The notes below the pieces were generated by a model that was not told the origin of the DNA, searched no databases, and saw only the letters and a program-made list of their open reading frames with translations. A stretch of DNA of 64,000 nucleotides from assembly GCF_003627955.1 (NCBI RefSeq), contig NZ_RBWS01000016.1, forward strand, positions 62,001 through 126,000. Reading direction: 5' to 3'. This stretch comes from Sphingobacterium puteale. Its GTDB lineage: Bacteria > Bacteroidota > Bacteroidia > Sphingobacteriales > Sphingobacteriaceae. Shown piece after piece: positions 46,016-53,644 of this stretch. The first letter of the stretch is position 1, and every line of letters begins with the position of its first letter. The translations under genes were made by a program, and so were the position numbers.

Positions 46016-47602
46016 TTATTTCTTCTTTACTGTTATATTATCTAAATATATGGTCTCTTTACCTGTGTTCGTAAAAGCTATTCGCACTATCTTTTTATTT
46101 GGATTGATTTCCTGACCAGTCACAAAATTAATTTCTTGTTTTTTACCTTTCTTACCCAACTCCAGTGTCTGTTGCTTTAGATTCGACAGTTCTCCGCTCA
46201 CAACCTTCACATCGTCTACTGTTACGGCTATACTGCCACCTCTGCCCCAATACCTAAGGTTAAATTGTTGCGCTGGGTCCAGATAAATGTACTGTTCTAT
46301 CTTTTTCCCTTGCGCAAGTACAAGAGCCTTACTTCCCTTTTCACCTATACCCTCCGCAATCGTACCGTCTCCTTCCCAGGGTTTGAGACCAGCTTTTCCC
46401 TCAAAATCGGGATTAGGGAGCTCATTTCCATCACGCAAAGGCCAGTTATAGGCACGGATATAATCGACCTCCATATTTACCCCACCTTCGGAACCGTATG
46501 TGCCTAAAAACACATTCATAAAATGGTTGGGTGAGTAGATTTGATTTTTATCGTCGTACTCTTTAATTAAATCACCATTGATATAATGTTTAACACTCGT
46601 TGGAGTCCACAACACACCATGGGTAACCCACTGGCCTACATGCTCATATCCTTCGGCAATATGTGTGGCAAGATTACGTTGAAATACCCCTTTCGTATCG
46701 ACATGTCCGTGGATGACAAATTGAGCCGTGATATATTCAAACACATCTATTTCAAACAATTGGCCTTTTGGGCGTATTCCTTTTATTCCATCAACCTCGG
46801 CTCCCTCTTGAAGATAGTAACGAATATCCGGTCCTGGTGAATCGAACCAAAATGCAGTATTTGTTCCTTTCGGGTTACCTTGGCGGTTGCGCCGTACTTT
46901 TACCTCAAAATAACCACCTTTACTATTGTCCAGCAAATTTTCATTCGTTTTCCAGTCATAGGTCTGAATGGATGAAATCTTTTGGTTTCCACCTTCTGTA
47001 AAGATTCGCTTTGGGATGGTATCATTCACATAGAGGTTAATTGCGGATCCGTCAAGCGTATAGGCCGGCTGGGGTAATTGATTCTGCAACATCTCCTGCT
47101 TTGATTTTTCATTTAGATAATTCAATGAGGAGAAATAATTGGTGGTCCATTTATTCCGGTTTAAAAGTCGATCATTAAACTCGTCCTGCCAATAGACTTC
47201 CATACCAAGCGGAACCGCTCTTGAACTCGGATTTTTTTGTACTTCACCTAGCTCCATATCATCAAGCTGCCATGTCTTGCTCGTATGCACTTTTCCATTC
47301 GCCAACGATTTACCTGTTGCAGATTCCACCCAGATATAATAAGCCGTTTCGGGGTCTACCTGTTGAATATAGTAACGTCTGGCTCCATCAGCTAATATGG
47401 CATTGGTTGTCTGCGGCTTCTTATTCGTTTTCGCCCAAAAGACCTTCGTCCCGGTCATGTTCGGTTGATTATCATCCAGATCCACACGGATCCAGCTCCG
47501 GGTGCCCAATAGTTGTAATGGTATGTCCGATTTCGCCGTTTGAGCCAATAGCCCGAGCGCTGACAATACCTGAATACTGGCAAGAAATATATATATTTTC
47601 AC
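46016..47602 (-). CDS. Secreted GH16-family glycoside hydrolase
   Basis: 528 residues. Signal peptide (KIYIFLASIQVLSALGLLAQ), then a fibronectin-like or small beta domain (~25-130), and the GH16 jelly roll from about 145: WQDEFNDRLLNRNKW, GGYFEVKVRRN, and the catalytic ExDxxE motif in QLFEIDVFEYI, with nucleophile and acid Glu in place. HVDTKGVFQRN and VGQWVTHGVLWTPTSVKHYINGDL complete the domain. The C-terminal ~140 residues look like a beta-sandwich carbohydrate-binding module. GH16 enzymes cleave beta-1,3/1,4-glucans or galactans; the unusual insertion before the motif suggests an agarase/porphyranase-like or related subgroup. Not next to a SusC/SusD pair. Confidence 0.88.
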   Translation of the reverse strand: MKIYIFLASIQVLSALGLLAQTAKSDIPLQLLGTRSWIRVDLDDNQPNMTGTKVFWAKTNKKPQTTNAILADGARRYYIQQVDPETAYYIWVESATGKSLANGKVHTSKTWQLDDMELGEVQKNPSSRAVPLGMEVYWQDEFNDRLLNRNKWTTNYFSSLNYLNEKSKQEMLQNQLPQPAYTLDGSAINLYVNDTIPKRIFTEGGNQKISSIQTYDWKTNENLLDNSKGGYFEVKVRRNRQGNPKGTNTAFWFDSPGPDIRYYLQEGAEVDGIKGIRPKGQLFEIDVFEYITAQFVIHGHVDTKGVFQRNLATHIAEGYEHVGQWVTHGVLWTPTSVKHYINGDLIKEYDDKNQIYSPNHFMNVFLGTYGSEGGVNMEVDYIRAYNWPLRDGNELPNPDFEGKAGLKPWEGDGTIAEGIGEKGSKALVLAQGKKIEQYIYLDPAQQFNLRYWGRGGSIAVTVDDVKVVSGELSNLKQQTLELGKKGKKQEINFVTGQEINPNKKIVRIAFTNTGKETIYLDNITVKKK

Positions 47603-47878
47603 AATTGTCTGATTTTATAAAAGAACCAGCTATAGCTGATCTATTTACGAGCAGACTATAACCACACGATAATAATGAGAATTATCAGTATTGGCAACTC
47701 TGATCAAAACGCAACCGTTTGTTTAATTTGGCAGCGCAGACAAACAGGGAGGCCCGACGCGTTTTATCCGTCGTAATGGAAAGCTGATTTCTATTGTTCC
47801 CAGAAATAAAAACACACCCAAGGTATTCATCAGATTATAGAGCAAATAATAAAAATCTTCGAGCCCCCATTAGCGCAT

Positions 47879-48877
47879 TTAATTACTCTTTTCTTCGCGA
47901 ACAAGAAAATCATAGGAATACCAAAACTTTAAAAGTGAAAAATTGTCAAGACTTCTGAGTGAATAGCTTATGGGAAAATCAAATGAATTGCTTTGCTTTT
48001 CAAACTCTTTTTTAAATTCCGTTACCAGTTTTGAAATTTCTTGTAGACCATTCGCACGTCTGATAAAGCTTTCTTTTCTGCCACCGCGTAAATAGATCAA
48101 CAGATCCGAAGCATTAAGGATCGTTTTCTCTTTTTCAACCAATGGTTGGCCGCTCAGTAATTTATCGAGCGCGTTTTTGAAATCAACTCGCGGAAAATCA
48201 CTCTCCCCCATCATAATCACATGAGTACCGTAATTCACAACATTCGTATAATAGGGATTAAAACCGGCATGCCTGAGTTGAACAACATCTTTACTTGGAA
48301 AGGCAGACGAAAACTCATTGAATTGTGCCATTAATGAAAATGCGATATTTTCACTACGCATCAAACAGCTATAAGCTCTTATAACGGTTGTTGAATCATG
48401 GTGTTCAACAAGCTTTAGGACACTGTCTACATCAGGACTATTATTGAGGTGATAACGAATTGACTCATAATCAAAAAAATCTGTCACTGAAAAACCCGAC
48501 ATAGTAAACTCAGAACTTTTATTTTTTCGGGCATATGAACGAACACCTTCAAACGTAGGTACGATTTTCGCGCTGGATATAACAGGAGTGGTTGGTACTA
48601 TTTTGATTTTAAACGGCTTATAGTGACTACGCAAGGAAACAAGTCCAACGGTAGGCATAGTATCTTTCAGTCCCCATACTGTTCCTAAATAAAAATCTTT
48701 ATCTACGGTCTGGTCAACGTAGAACTGGTTTATCGAAAAACCAACAGAACGACTAATAAATTTAAATTTTTTTGATAATGTACTACCATCGATCTCCATG
48801 GAATCAGGATCAACTTCCTCCTTGTCACAACTGGACAATAAAAACAAACCGAGCAACAGTACAAAAAGATGTTTCAT
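47879..48877 (-). CDS. Cholesterol-dependent-cytolysin-like lipoprotein lacking domain 4
   Basis: 332 residues. Lipobox LLSSC with Cys 17. The sequence follows thiol-activated cytolysins (CDC family) in order: YLGTVWGLKDT at the place of YPGAxxQ, PTVGLVSLRSHYKPFKIKI, then NVVNYGTHVIMMGESDF (~212-228; CDCs have xYGRxVYxKxExxS, MACPF proteins YGTH). ILNASDLLIYLRGG follows, where CDCs have ILxNSxxxVyVxGG, and FDFPISYSLRSLDN near the end, where CDCs have PISYtxxFLKDN. It stops there, so the ~110-residue cholesterol-binding domain 4 with its Trp-rich loop is missing. It could be a short CDC-like partner or an anchored, non-lytic relative. Assignment is by pattern reading and needs a profile search. 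Confidence 0.6.
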   Translation of the reverse strand: MKHLFVLLLGLFLLSSCDKEEVDPDSMEIDGSTLSKKFKFISRSVGFSINQFYVDQTVDKDFYLGTVWGLKDTMPTVGLVSLRSHYKPFKIKIVPTTPVISSAKIVPTFEGVRSYARKNKSSEFTMSGFSVTDFFDYESIRYHLNNSPDVDSVLKLVEHHDSTTVIRAYSCLMRSENIAFSLMAQFNEFSSAFPSKDVVQLRHAGFNPYYTNVVNYGTHVIMMGESDFPRVDFKNALDKLLSGQPLVEKEKTILNASDLLIYLRGGRKESFIRRANGLQEISKLVTEFKKEFEKQSNSFDFPISYSLRSLDNFSLLKFWYSYDFLVREEKSN

Positions 48878-49387
48878 GATTCAAAAATTACTCGCTTTCC
48901 AAAAGTCAAAATATTTCCGTACATACAGCGGTAAGGCTAAAGGCTTTTGGCTCTTTATCAAAGATATAGAAAAATACTATTCTAACCTATATAAAAATCA
49001 GAATAACAAATGGATAAGACAAAAAACAGCATCATAAGTATACGTACAACATCCCGGGCAACCAGCAGAAGATAGAGATAATCATGGAAATCGCAAATTC
49101 TTAAAAAGTAAAAGCCGCTGGAACGGGGAATTCCGAACGGCTTCTTTCTAACCTAATGAAAAACATCTATACCGCCACCGGTAACGTGTTGATCTCCTAT
49201 TCCAAATATATCTCGTTTATTTCTCCTGTGTACCATCTATTTACAATCCGTATCTGTGATTTACGATTCGTATCTACCGTATCCCGCAGGTGATTGTCTG
49301 GCTACCACAGTTGTTGAGGTGGTAGCTGATCAACAACAGGCTTATCAACTACTTGGATAACTTTTCCAGATTTCAAACAAGAGGACT
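48878..49387. other. Gene-poor stretch with hairpin and short repeats
   Basis: No convincing gene. It holds a terminator-like hairpin at 49112-49143 and two copies of the TTACGATTCGT-type repeat (49241 and 49261, 20 bp apart). Confidence 0.5.
49112..49143. terminator. Hairpin, possible terminator
   Basis: AAGCCG (49112-49117) pairs with CGGCTT (49138-49143), with an inner GGAA/TTCC pair, followed by CTTTC. It is not clearly attached to a gene. Confidence 0.35.
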
Positions 49388-49686
49388 TTATGATTCGTTT
49401 TTATTTCTTTTTAAAAGATCAGTTGACAATAAAGCAGTAATGGATGCCGCAGTCAACGCCGAAATTCCAAGATTTAGCGTAATGACCAAAAAATGATCGG
49501 AAAGTGAATACTTAATACCATAATATGTAATGGCGTAAGTAACCAAATAAGTGATAAATGCCTTAATAATTTCCATTATATTAATACATGGGATACAGCT
49601 ACAGTAATTTTCGATACAAATATAAAGAGCTTCTTTCCTCCCTTCTCCTCTCGCTTACGATTCGTCTTGGATAATTTATGATTCGT
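49241..49686 (+). repeat. Dispersed TTAYGATTCGT repeats
   Basis: Copies at 49241 (degenerate TTACAATCCGT), 49261, 49388, 49655 and 49676. The first two are 20 bp apart and share downstream ATCT; the last two are 21 bp apart. They lie on both sides of a small membrane-protein ORF. Role unknown. Confidence 0.5.
49388..49576 (-). CDS. Possible small membrane protein
   Basis: 62 residues, almost entirely two hydrophobic helices (IIKAFITYLVTYAITYYGIKY and LVITLNLGISALTAASITALL) with a basic tail LLKRNKNES, which would be cytosolic. No family recognised. The composition is coherent for a real small membrane protein, but there is no other support. One TTATGATTCGT repeat covers its stop codon. Confidence 0.4.
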   Translation of the reverse strand: MEIIKAFITYLVTYAITYYGIKYSLSDHFLVITLNLGISALTAASITALLSTDLLKRNKNES

Positions 49687-49957
49687 CGTTTTCAACCACG
49701 ATCAAGGTATAAAAATTCTAACCCCCTGAGTAAATAATGTAAAATATATTACTTATTTTCAGATCAACAAACTTAGATTCGGTTATTGACCTTTATTTTT
49801 ACGGATGCCGGGTTAATTCTTTACTTGATGCTTTAATACGGATTTCGCTCGTTTCTCCTTTTTCGCTTTTACGATGATCAATGCCATTCCATTGTATACT
49901 TTAAATAACTTTGGAAAGAAGTAAAATCAACTGCATTGCCATTATCCGCCGATACGA
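49577..49957. other. Gene-poor stretch
   Basis: No gene seen. Contains two TTAYGATTCGT repeats (49655 and 49676) and otherwise A/T-rich unique sequence. Confidence 0.5.
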
Positions 49958-51301
49958 TTAATACCGTGACCTGGCTGCAAGTAAAACGTTAAATACCTGT
50001 TCTCTTTTCAATAGCCACATACCAAGTTTATCTTGAGCGACACCTTCTAAGAGTTTATAGGTAAAGATGAGCCCTTTGGATTCATCCAGTTTCACGCCTA
50101 AATGTTTCATTACAGCCCCTTTTTCTTCCAGGGAAGAAGAAATTTCGGTGATATGAGATGATAGTAAGAATATACTATTCTCAAATCCCCGAAGACAGCT
50201 GATAAGTTGTGACGTCGCCTCACTGGCATCGTTATGATTTGTTCCCTTAAACAGCTCATCCATCAGGACAAATATCTTGTTACCCGCTGCAAGCAACTCA
50301 GCTAAGTGCTTAAGGCGAAGCACCTCATTAAAAAAATGGCTAGCTCCAGCGCTGATATTATCCCCTAAATTTATTGTCGCCAATATGCCATCAAAGAGCA
50401 CTGTTTCCATCGCTTCCGCAGGAACTGGAAAACCCATATGCGCCAAATACACGCAGGTACCTATTGTTTTTAACAATGTAGATTTTCCCGTCATATTCGC
50501 ACCCGTCAGGTACCATAAGTTACCGCCACTTTTTATTTCAATATCATTCTTAACCGGATCTTCCAAAAAGAGATTATATCCGGCCTGAATTCGAACCATA
50601 TCGGAACCTGGGTCATGATCCTTTATATCGGGGAATACAAGATGCCTTTCTTTAGTACATATAGCTACACCATACAACGCATCCAATTGATACAAGACAG
50701 CAAAGACTTCACGTATCGCATTCCGTTTGATATTCCTAAAAAGATAATCGTATTTAATCATCAGTTCCAGTGAAAGTTTATCCTCAAGTAATTTTTCAAA
50801 CTCACCTAAATCAATATCTTCCAATACGCGATCAATTTTGTTGAAATAATCAGCGATAAAACTTTTTGTGGGATGCGCAGATTTAACAGCACCAAGAAAT
50901 ACATTGAGATAATCTATTATTTTAGCTATTTCATGAATGGAGCGTCTAATTAATAGATGGCGTTTTTTAAAATCCACTGAAAGAAAATTTGTGGTGACAA
51001 GCTCTAAATAATAGGAGGTCCTGGTCGGTGAATACGGCTCCAGTGGCAAAGATAAATATTGTTCCAAGTCTTGCATCATATACTTATCCAAAATATCTGT
51101 GATATCTACTTCTTGCATATAACGGATAATCCATTGCCTGTCCAATATCTTAGATTTAGCTGAAAGAGGATCAAGAAAATAGGAATACAAGGTATCACGC
51201 CCGCCCAATGTAACTGTACCATCAAACAAATCGAACAAATCTCTATATTGATTATTCGTAACATTTAAGTCTGCTAATGTCTGTTTGTCAATAATAAACA
51301 T
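49958..51301 (-). CDS. MutS-related ATPase without mismatch-binding domain
   Basis: 447 residues. A helical N-terminal lever/clamp part (~1-230, with TLGGRDTLYSYFLDPLSA) leads to the MutS ATPase domain. Walker A is LTGANMTGKSTLLKTIG, the dimer-interface loop ATINLGDNISAGASHFFNE resembles the ST motif of MutS, Walker B is IFVLMDELFKGTN, and ATSQLISCLRGFENSIFLLSSH follows with the conserved His. The mismatch-recognition and connector domains of MutS are absent. Such short MutS-like ATPases are common in Bacteroidota and of unknown role, perhaps DNA structure processing. Stand-alone gene. Confidence 0.88.
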   Translation of the reverse strand: MFIIDKQTLADLNVTNNQYRDLFDLFDGTVTLGGRDTLYSYFLDPLSAKSKILDRQWIIRYMQEVDITDILDKYMMQDLEQYLSLPLEPYSPTRTSYYLELVTTNFLSVDFKKRHLLIRRSIHEIAKIIDYLNVFLGAVKSAHPTKSFIADYFNKIDRVLEDIDLGEFEKLLEDKLSLELMIKYDYLFRNIKRNAIREVFAVLYQLDALYGVAICTKERHLVFPDIKDHDPGSDMVRIQAGYNLFLEDPVKNDIEIKSGGNLWYLTGANMTGKSTLLKTIGTCVYLAHMGFPVPAEAMETVLFDGILATINLGDNISAGASHFFNEVLRLKHLAELLAAGNKIFVLMDELFKGTNHNDASEATSQLISCLRGFENSIFLLSSHITEISSSLEEKGAVMKHLGVKLDESKGLIFTYKLLEGVAQDKLGMWLLKREQVFNVLLAARSRY

Positions 51302-51422
51302 ATTTTCTTGGAATTTTTATGGTAATCTTTGGTTCCTTGTATTTAAACTTACTTAAAATCACTACTATTCACAATACTGTATCAGAATAGTTATTGTATA
51401 CTTCTCAGTATACCAACAACAG

Positions 51423-51927
51423 TTACCATGCTCGTGCCGGTATTCCGGATCATTCGGATGAAAGTTTTGCAAAAATACTCGTTATTCAGGTCGCTCGTGA
51501 GTTCATTTCATAAAATAGACGATTACCTTATTACCCGAAAAGCATCTCCCTTCACTTGAATTTTACGGCAAACCTCATCCGAAAGGAAATATCCGAAATC
51601 CGGGAGGATCAAAAAGCTTTATTTTAAAGGTCATCACGTACATACAGCGGTATGCTAAGGACAAAGATAAAACCCACAATCCGGCAGATCGCTTCACACT
51701 TTGGCATATCCAAAAATTATTTTGATGAGTATTTCAAACAACAGACCGGAACATCCTCCCTAGATTACCGGCTTGCTTATCGATTGGAATTGGTCGAAAC
51801 TTACCTGCGTTATAGTAGCACGCGACTTGGAGAAATCGCCCACGAATTGGAGTTCAGTGACAAAAACCATCTTTCAAAATTATTAAAAAAACACAGAGGA
51901 CTTACACCGAATGAATACAGAAAATAA
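51423..51927 (+). pseudogene. Relic of an AraC-family regulator
   Basis: The intact part is 51652-51927: a complete AraC double helix-turn-helix (IASHFGISKNYFDEYFKQQ and LGEIAHELEFSDKNHLSKLL, ending RGLTPNEYRK). The ~180-residue sensor part is missing. Upstream, in other frames, shreds of it can be read, such as HARAGIPDHSDESFAKILVI (near 51430-51490), which resembles the cupin end of such regulators, and IRKEISEIREDQKALF just before the domain. Stops and frame changes separate them. A transcript starting inside could still make a DNA-binding domain alone. Confidence 0.6.
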
Positions 51928-51941
51928 AAGCCTTTAATAAA

Positions 51942-51977
51942 AAAACACCCGATAGCATGGGGTACTCCGGGTGTTTT
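51942..51977 (+). terminator. Terminator after the AraC relic
   Basis: AAAACACCCG (51942-51951) / CGGGTGTTTT (51968-51977), perfect 10-bp stem with 16-base loop, preceded by an A run. Confidence 0.65.
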
Positions 51978-52459
51978 AGCCATATTATTAACCTATTTTA
52001 TGAAAAGTGCCCGTGATGGGCAACACTAAAGTAGAAAAAAACTTTGTATAAACAAAATAAAAAATAAAAAAAATAGGATTTCTCATCTTCGCTAAACCGG
52101 TTAAACATTGATTTTGAAAAATAACATAATCTCCTTGATCTAGTATACAAACCCGGAATTAATTAATCTCAAAGCCAATAGTAACATCGTAATTACAGGG
52201 ATATAACAAGGGATTAACAGGGGTTTATCAGGGGTAATACCCTATTAACCCCTTATTAATACAGTATAAAAATAGTATTATTTCACTTTTATTTCAGTAG
52301 GTGATATTAAGCTGGTAATAACCTATTTATACAGTAGAGCTTATCCGCTTGATATTTAGTAAATAACCAATTATATGTAGACACACTTCCAAAAGAAGAC
52401 GCAGCACGCTGAGATCAGGAGATTTTGCTTAATTTTAGTCCATTAATTAACTGTAAGCT
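51978..52459. other. Gene-free stretch with an 11-bp repeat array
   Basis: No gene seen between the AraC relic and the Crp/Fnr relic. The main structure is the tandem array at 52196-52239, described separately, followed by inverted partial copies up to about 52256. Confidence 0.55.
52196..52239 (+). repeat. Four tandem 11-bp repeats
   Basis: CAGGGATATAA, CAAGGGATTAA, CAGGGGTTTAT and CAGGGGTAATA follow each other without gaps, each 11 bp long. Right after them TATTAACCCCTTATTAA carries the core in inverted orientation. A period of 11 bp places all copies on one face of the helix, as in cooperative regulator binding. The GGGTTAAA-like core resembles the repeats at 11910-11929. Confidence 0.65.
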
Positions 52460-52660
52460 ATGAACGGTCGCGAAATTCTCAGGCAACATATCGATAAAAC
52501 CATCCATTATTCTATCCCTACTCAACAACGACTCGCGCAGTCGTTATGAGGAATTGGTGCTCCAATATCCTGAATTGTATAATATTGTTCCAAAACATTT
52601 GATTGCATCTTATCTCGGGGGGGCGTGAGACACTCAGCCAGCTCTATCACTAAAAATAAT
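52460..52660 (+). pseudogene. Relic of a Crp/Fnr-family regulator
   Basis: Starts MNGREILRQHIDKTIHYSIP and stops after 29 codons. Then, in another frame and directly joined, RYEELVLQYPELYNIVPKHL and IASYLGG appear, which is the segment before and into the helix-turn-helix of Crp/Fnr proteins. The recognition helix continues after a shift in a run of seven G (GRETLSQLY, 52618-52624 region). About 120 residues of the effector domain are missing. The similar living gene at 43828-44403 has NNIPLKYLASYIG at the same place. Confidence 0.7.
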
Positions 52661-52675
52661 GTGGTCTATATCACC
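52660..52675. promoter_or_regulatory. Imperfect Crp/Fnr-type palindrome
   Basis: TGTGG-TCTATA-TCACC, 37 bp upstream of the perfect copy at 52697 and in the same orientation and composition. The weaker of a pair in front of the DJ-1/PfpI gene. Confidence 0.45.
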
Positions 52676-52696
52676 AAAACAAACCATTCTTTAAAA

Positions 52697-52712
52697 TGTG
52701 ATGTATATCACA
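52697..52712. promoter_or_regulatory. Perfect Crp/Fnr-type palindrome
   Basis: TGTGA-TGTATA-TCACA, identical in form to the classical Crp box, ending 62 bp before the DJ-1/PfpI start at 52775. It lies just after the Crp/Fnr relic, so the original binding protein may now be encoded elsewhere. Confidence 0.6.
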
Positions 52713-52774
52713 TAGGGGTCTGAAGATTTATGCCCTATTTTGTGTTACCATTTAGACAATTAATTTTTAAAAAG

Positions 52775-53470
52775 ATGAAAAAAGAGAATTTAAAGGTATT
52801 GGTCGTTTTGACTTCACATGACCAGCTGGGAGATACAGGAGCTAAAACAGGTTTTTGGGTGGAAGAGTTCGCAGCTCCCTACTATATTATGGCCGATGCA
52901 GGCATTGACATCACCATCGCTTCGCCAAAAGGCGGGCAACCACCTATAGATCCCAAAAGCGCACTTCCTGATTTCCAGACCGCAGCAACAAAGCGCTTTG
53001 ATGCGGATAATGAACTTCAGCGCAAATTAGCCAACAGTGTCGTTTTGTCTGAGATTAATGAACAGGATTACGACGCAATTTTCTATCCGGGCGGCCATGG
53101 TCCACTGTGGGATCTCGCAAATGACAAAACTTCTATTTCATTGATTGAGACATTCTGGAAGCACAATAAACCTGTTGCTGCTGTATGCCACGCCCCTGGA
53201 GTCTTTCGATTTGTAAAAAATCCTGATGGCAGTCCATTGGTGCAGGGCAAAAAAATTACCGGTTTTTCGAATTCCGAAGAGGAAGCTGTACAGTTGACAG
53301 ATGTTGTCCCTTTTCTAGTTGAAGACGAATTGATCAATCTTGGCGGACAGTATAGTAAAGGTGATGATTGGAGCAGTCATGTGGTCAAAGATGGTAAGCT
53401 TATCACTGGCCAAAATCCCGGCTCATCAGAAGAGGCTGCAAAAGAACTGCTAACTCTGTTGAAGCAATAG
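52775..53470 (+). CDS. DJ-1/PfpI-family protein (class I amidotransferase-like, Hsp31 type)
   Basis: 231 residues from the ATG at 52775, which directly precedes the first strand (LKVLVVLTSHDQLGDTG); the frame is open 15 codons upstream. The nucleophile elbow is AAVCHAPGVF, with the conserved Glu in GFWVEEFAAPYYIM and the GGHGPLWDL loop. This set matches the Hsp31/glyoxalase III-like group, which removes methylglyoxal or acts as a stress chaperone. Two Crp-type palindromes sit in its promoter, one perfect. A terminator follows. Confidence 0.88.
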   Translation: MKKENLKVLVVLTSHDQLGDTGAKTGFWVEEFAAPYYIMADAGIDITIASPKGGQPPIDPKSALPDFQTAATKRFDADNELQRKLANSVVLSEINEQDYDAIFYPGGHGPLWDLANDKTSISLIETFWKHNKPVAAVCHAPGVFRFVKNPDGSPLVQGKKITGFSNSEEEAVQLTDVVPFLVEDELINLGGQYSKGDDWSSHVVKDGKLITGQNPGSSEEAAKELLTLLKQ

Positions 53471-53559
53471 TCGTCTGACGATTGAAAAGTATACCAATAC
53501 CGAATGTATAGCAGAAAGAAATACTAAGTTTAACGGTATTGCACATTGCTTTATTCTAT

Positions 53560-53606
53560 AAACGCCATTATTATAGGCTCAGTCCTATTATAATGGCGTT
53601 TTTATT
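53560..53606. terminator. Bidirectional terminator
   Basis: 18-bp stem 53560-53577 / 53584-53601 (AAACGCCATTATTATAGG with CCTATTATAATGGCGTTT; one mismatch) with 6-base loop and a T run, between convergent genes. Confidence 0.82.
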
Positions 53607-53644
53607 TAACAATGAAAGGTGACGCTATATTAACTGAAATAAGA

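Noticed and set aside
48798-49037. 79-codon plus-strand frame across the start of the cytolysin-like gene
   Set aside because: Overlaps the lipobox region of a better supported gene and has no recognisable sequence.
52196-52256. Short CRISPR-like array
   Set aside because: The units are 11 bp long, directly adjacent and without spacers; no cas gene is present.
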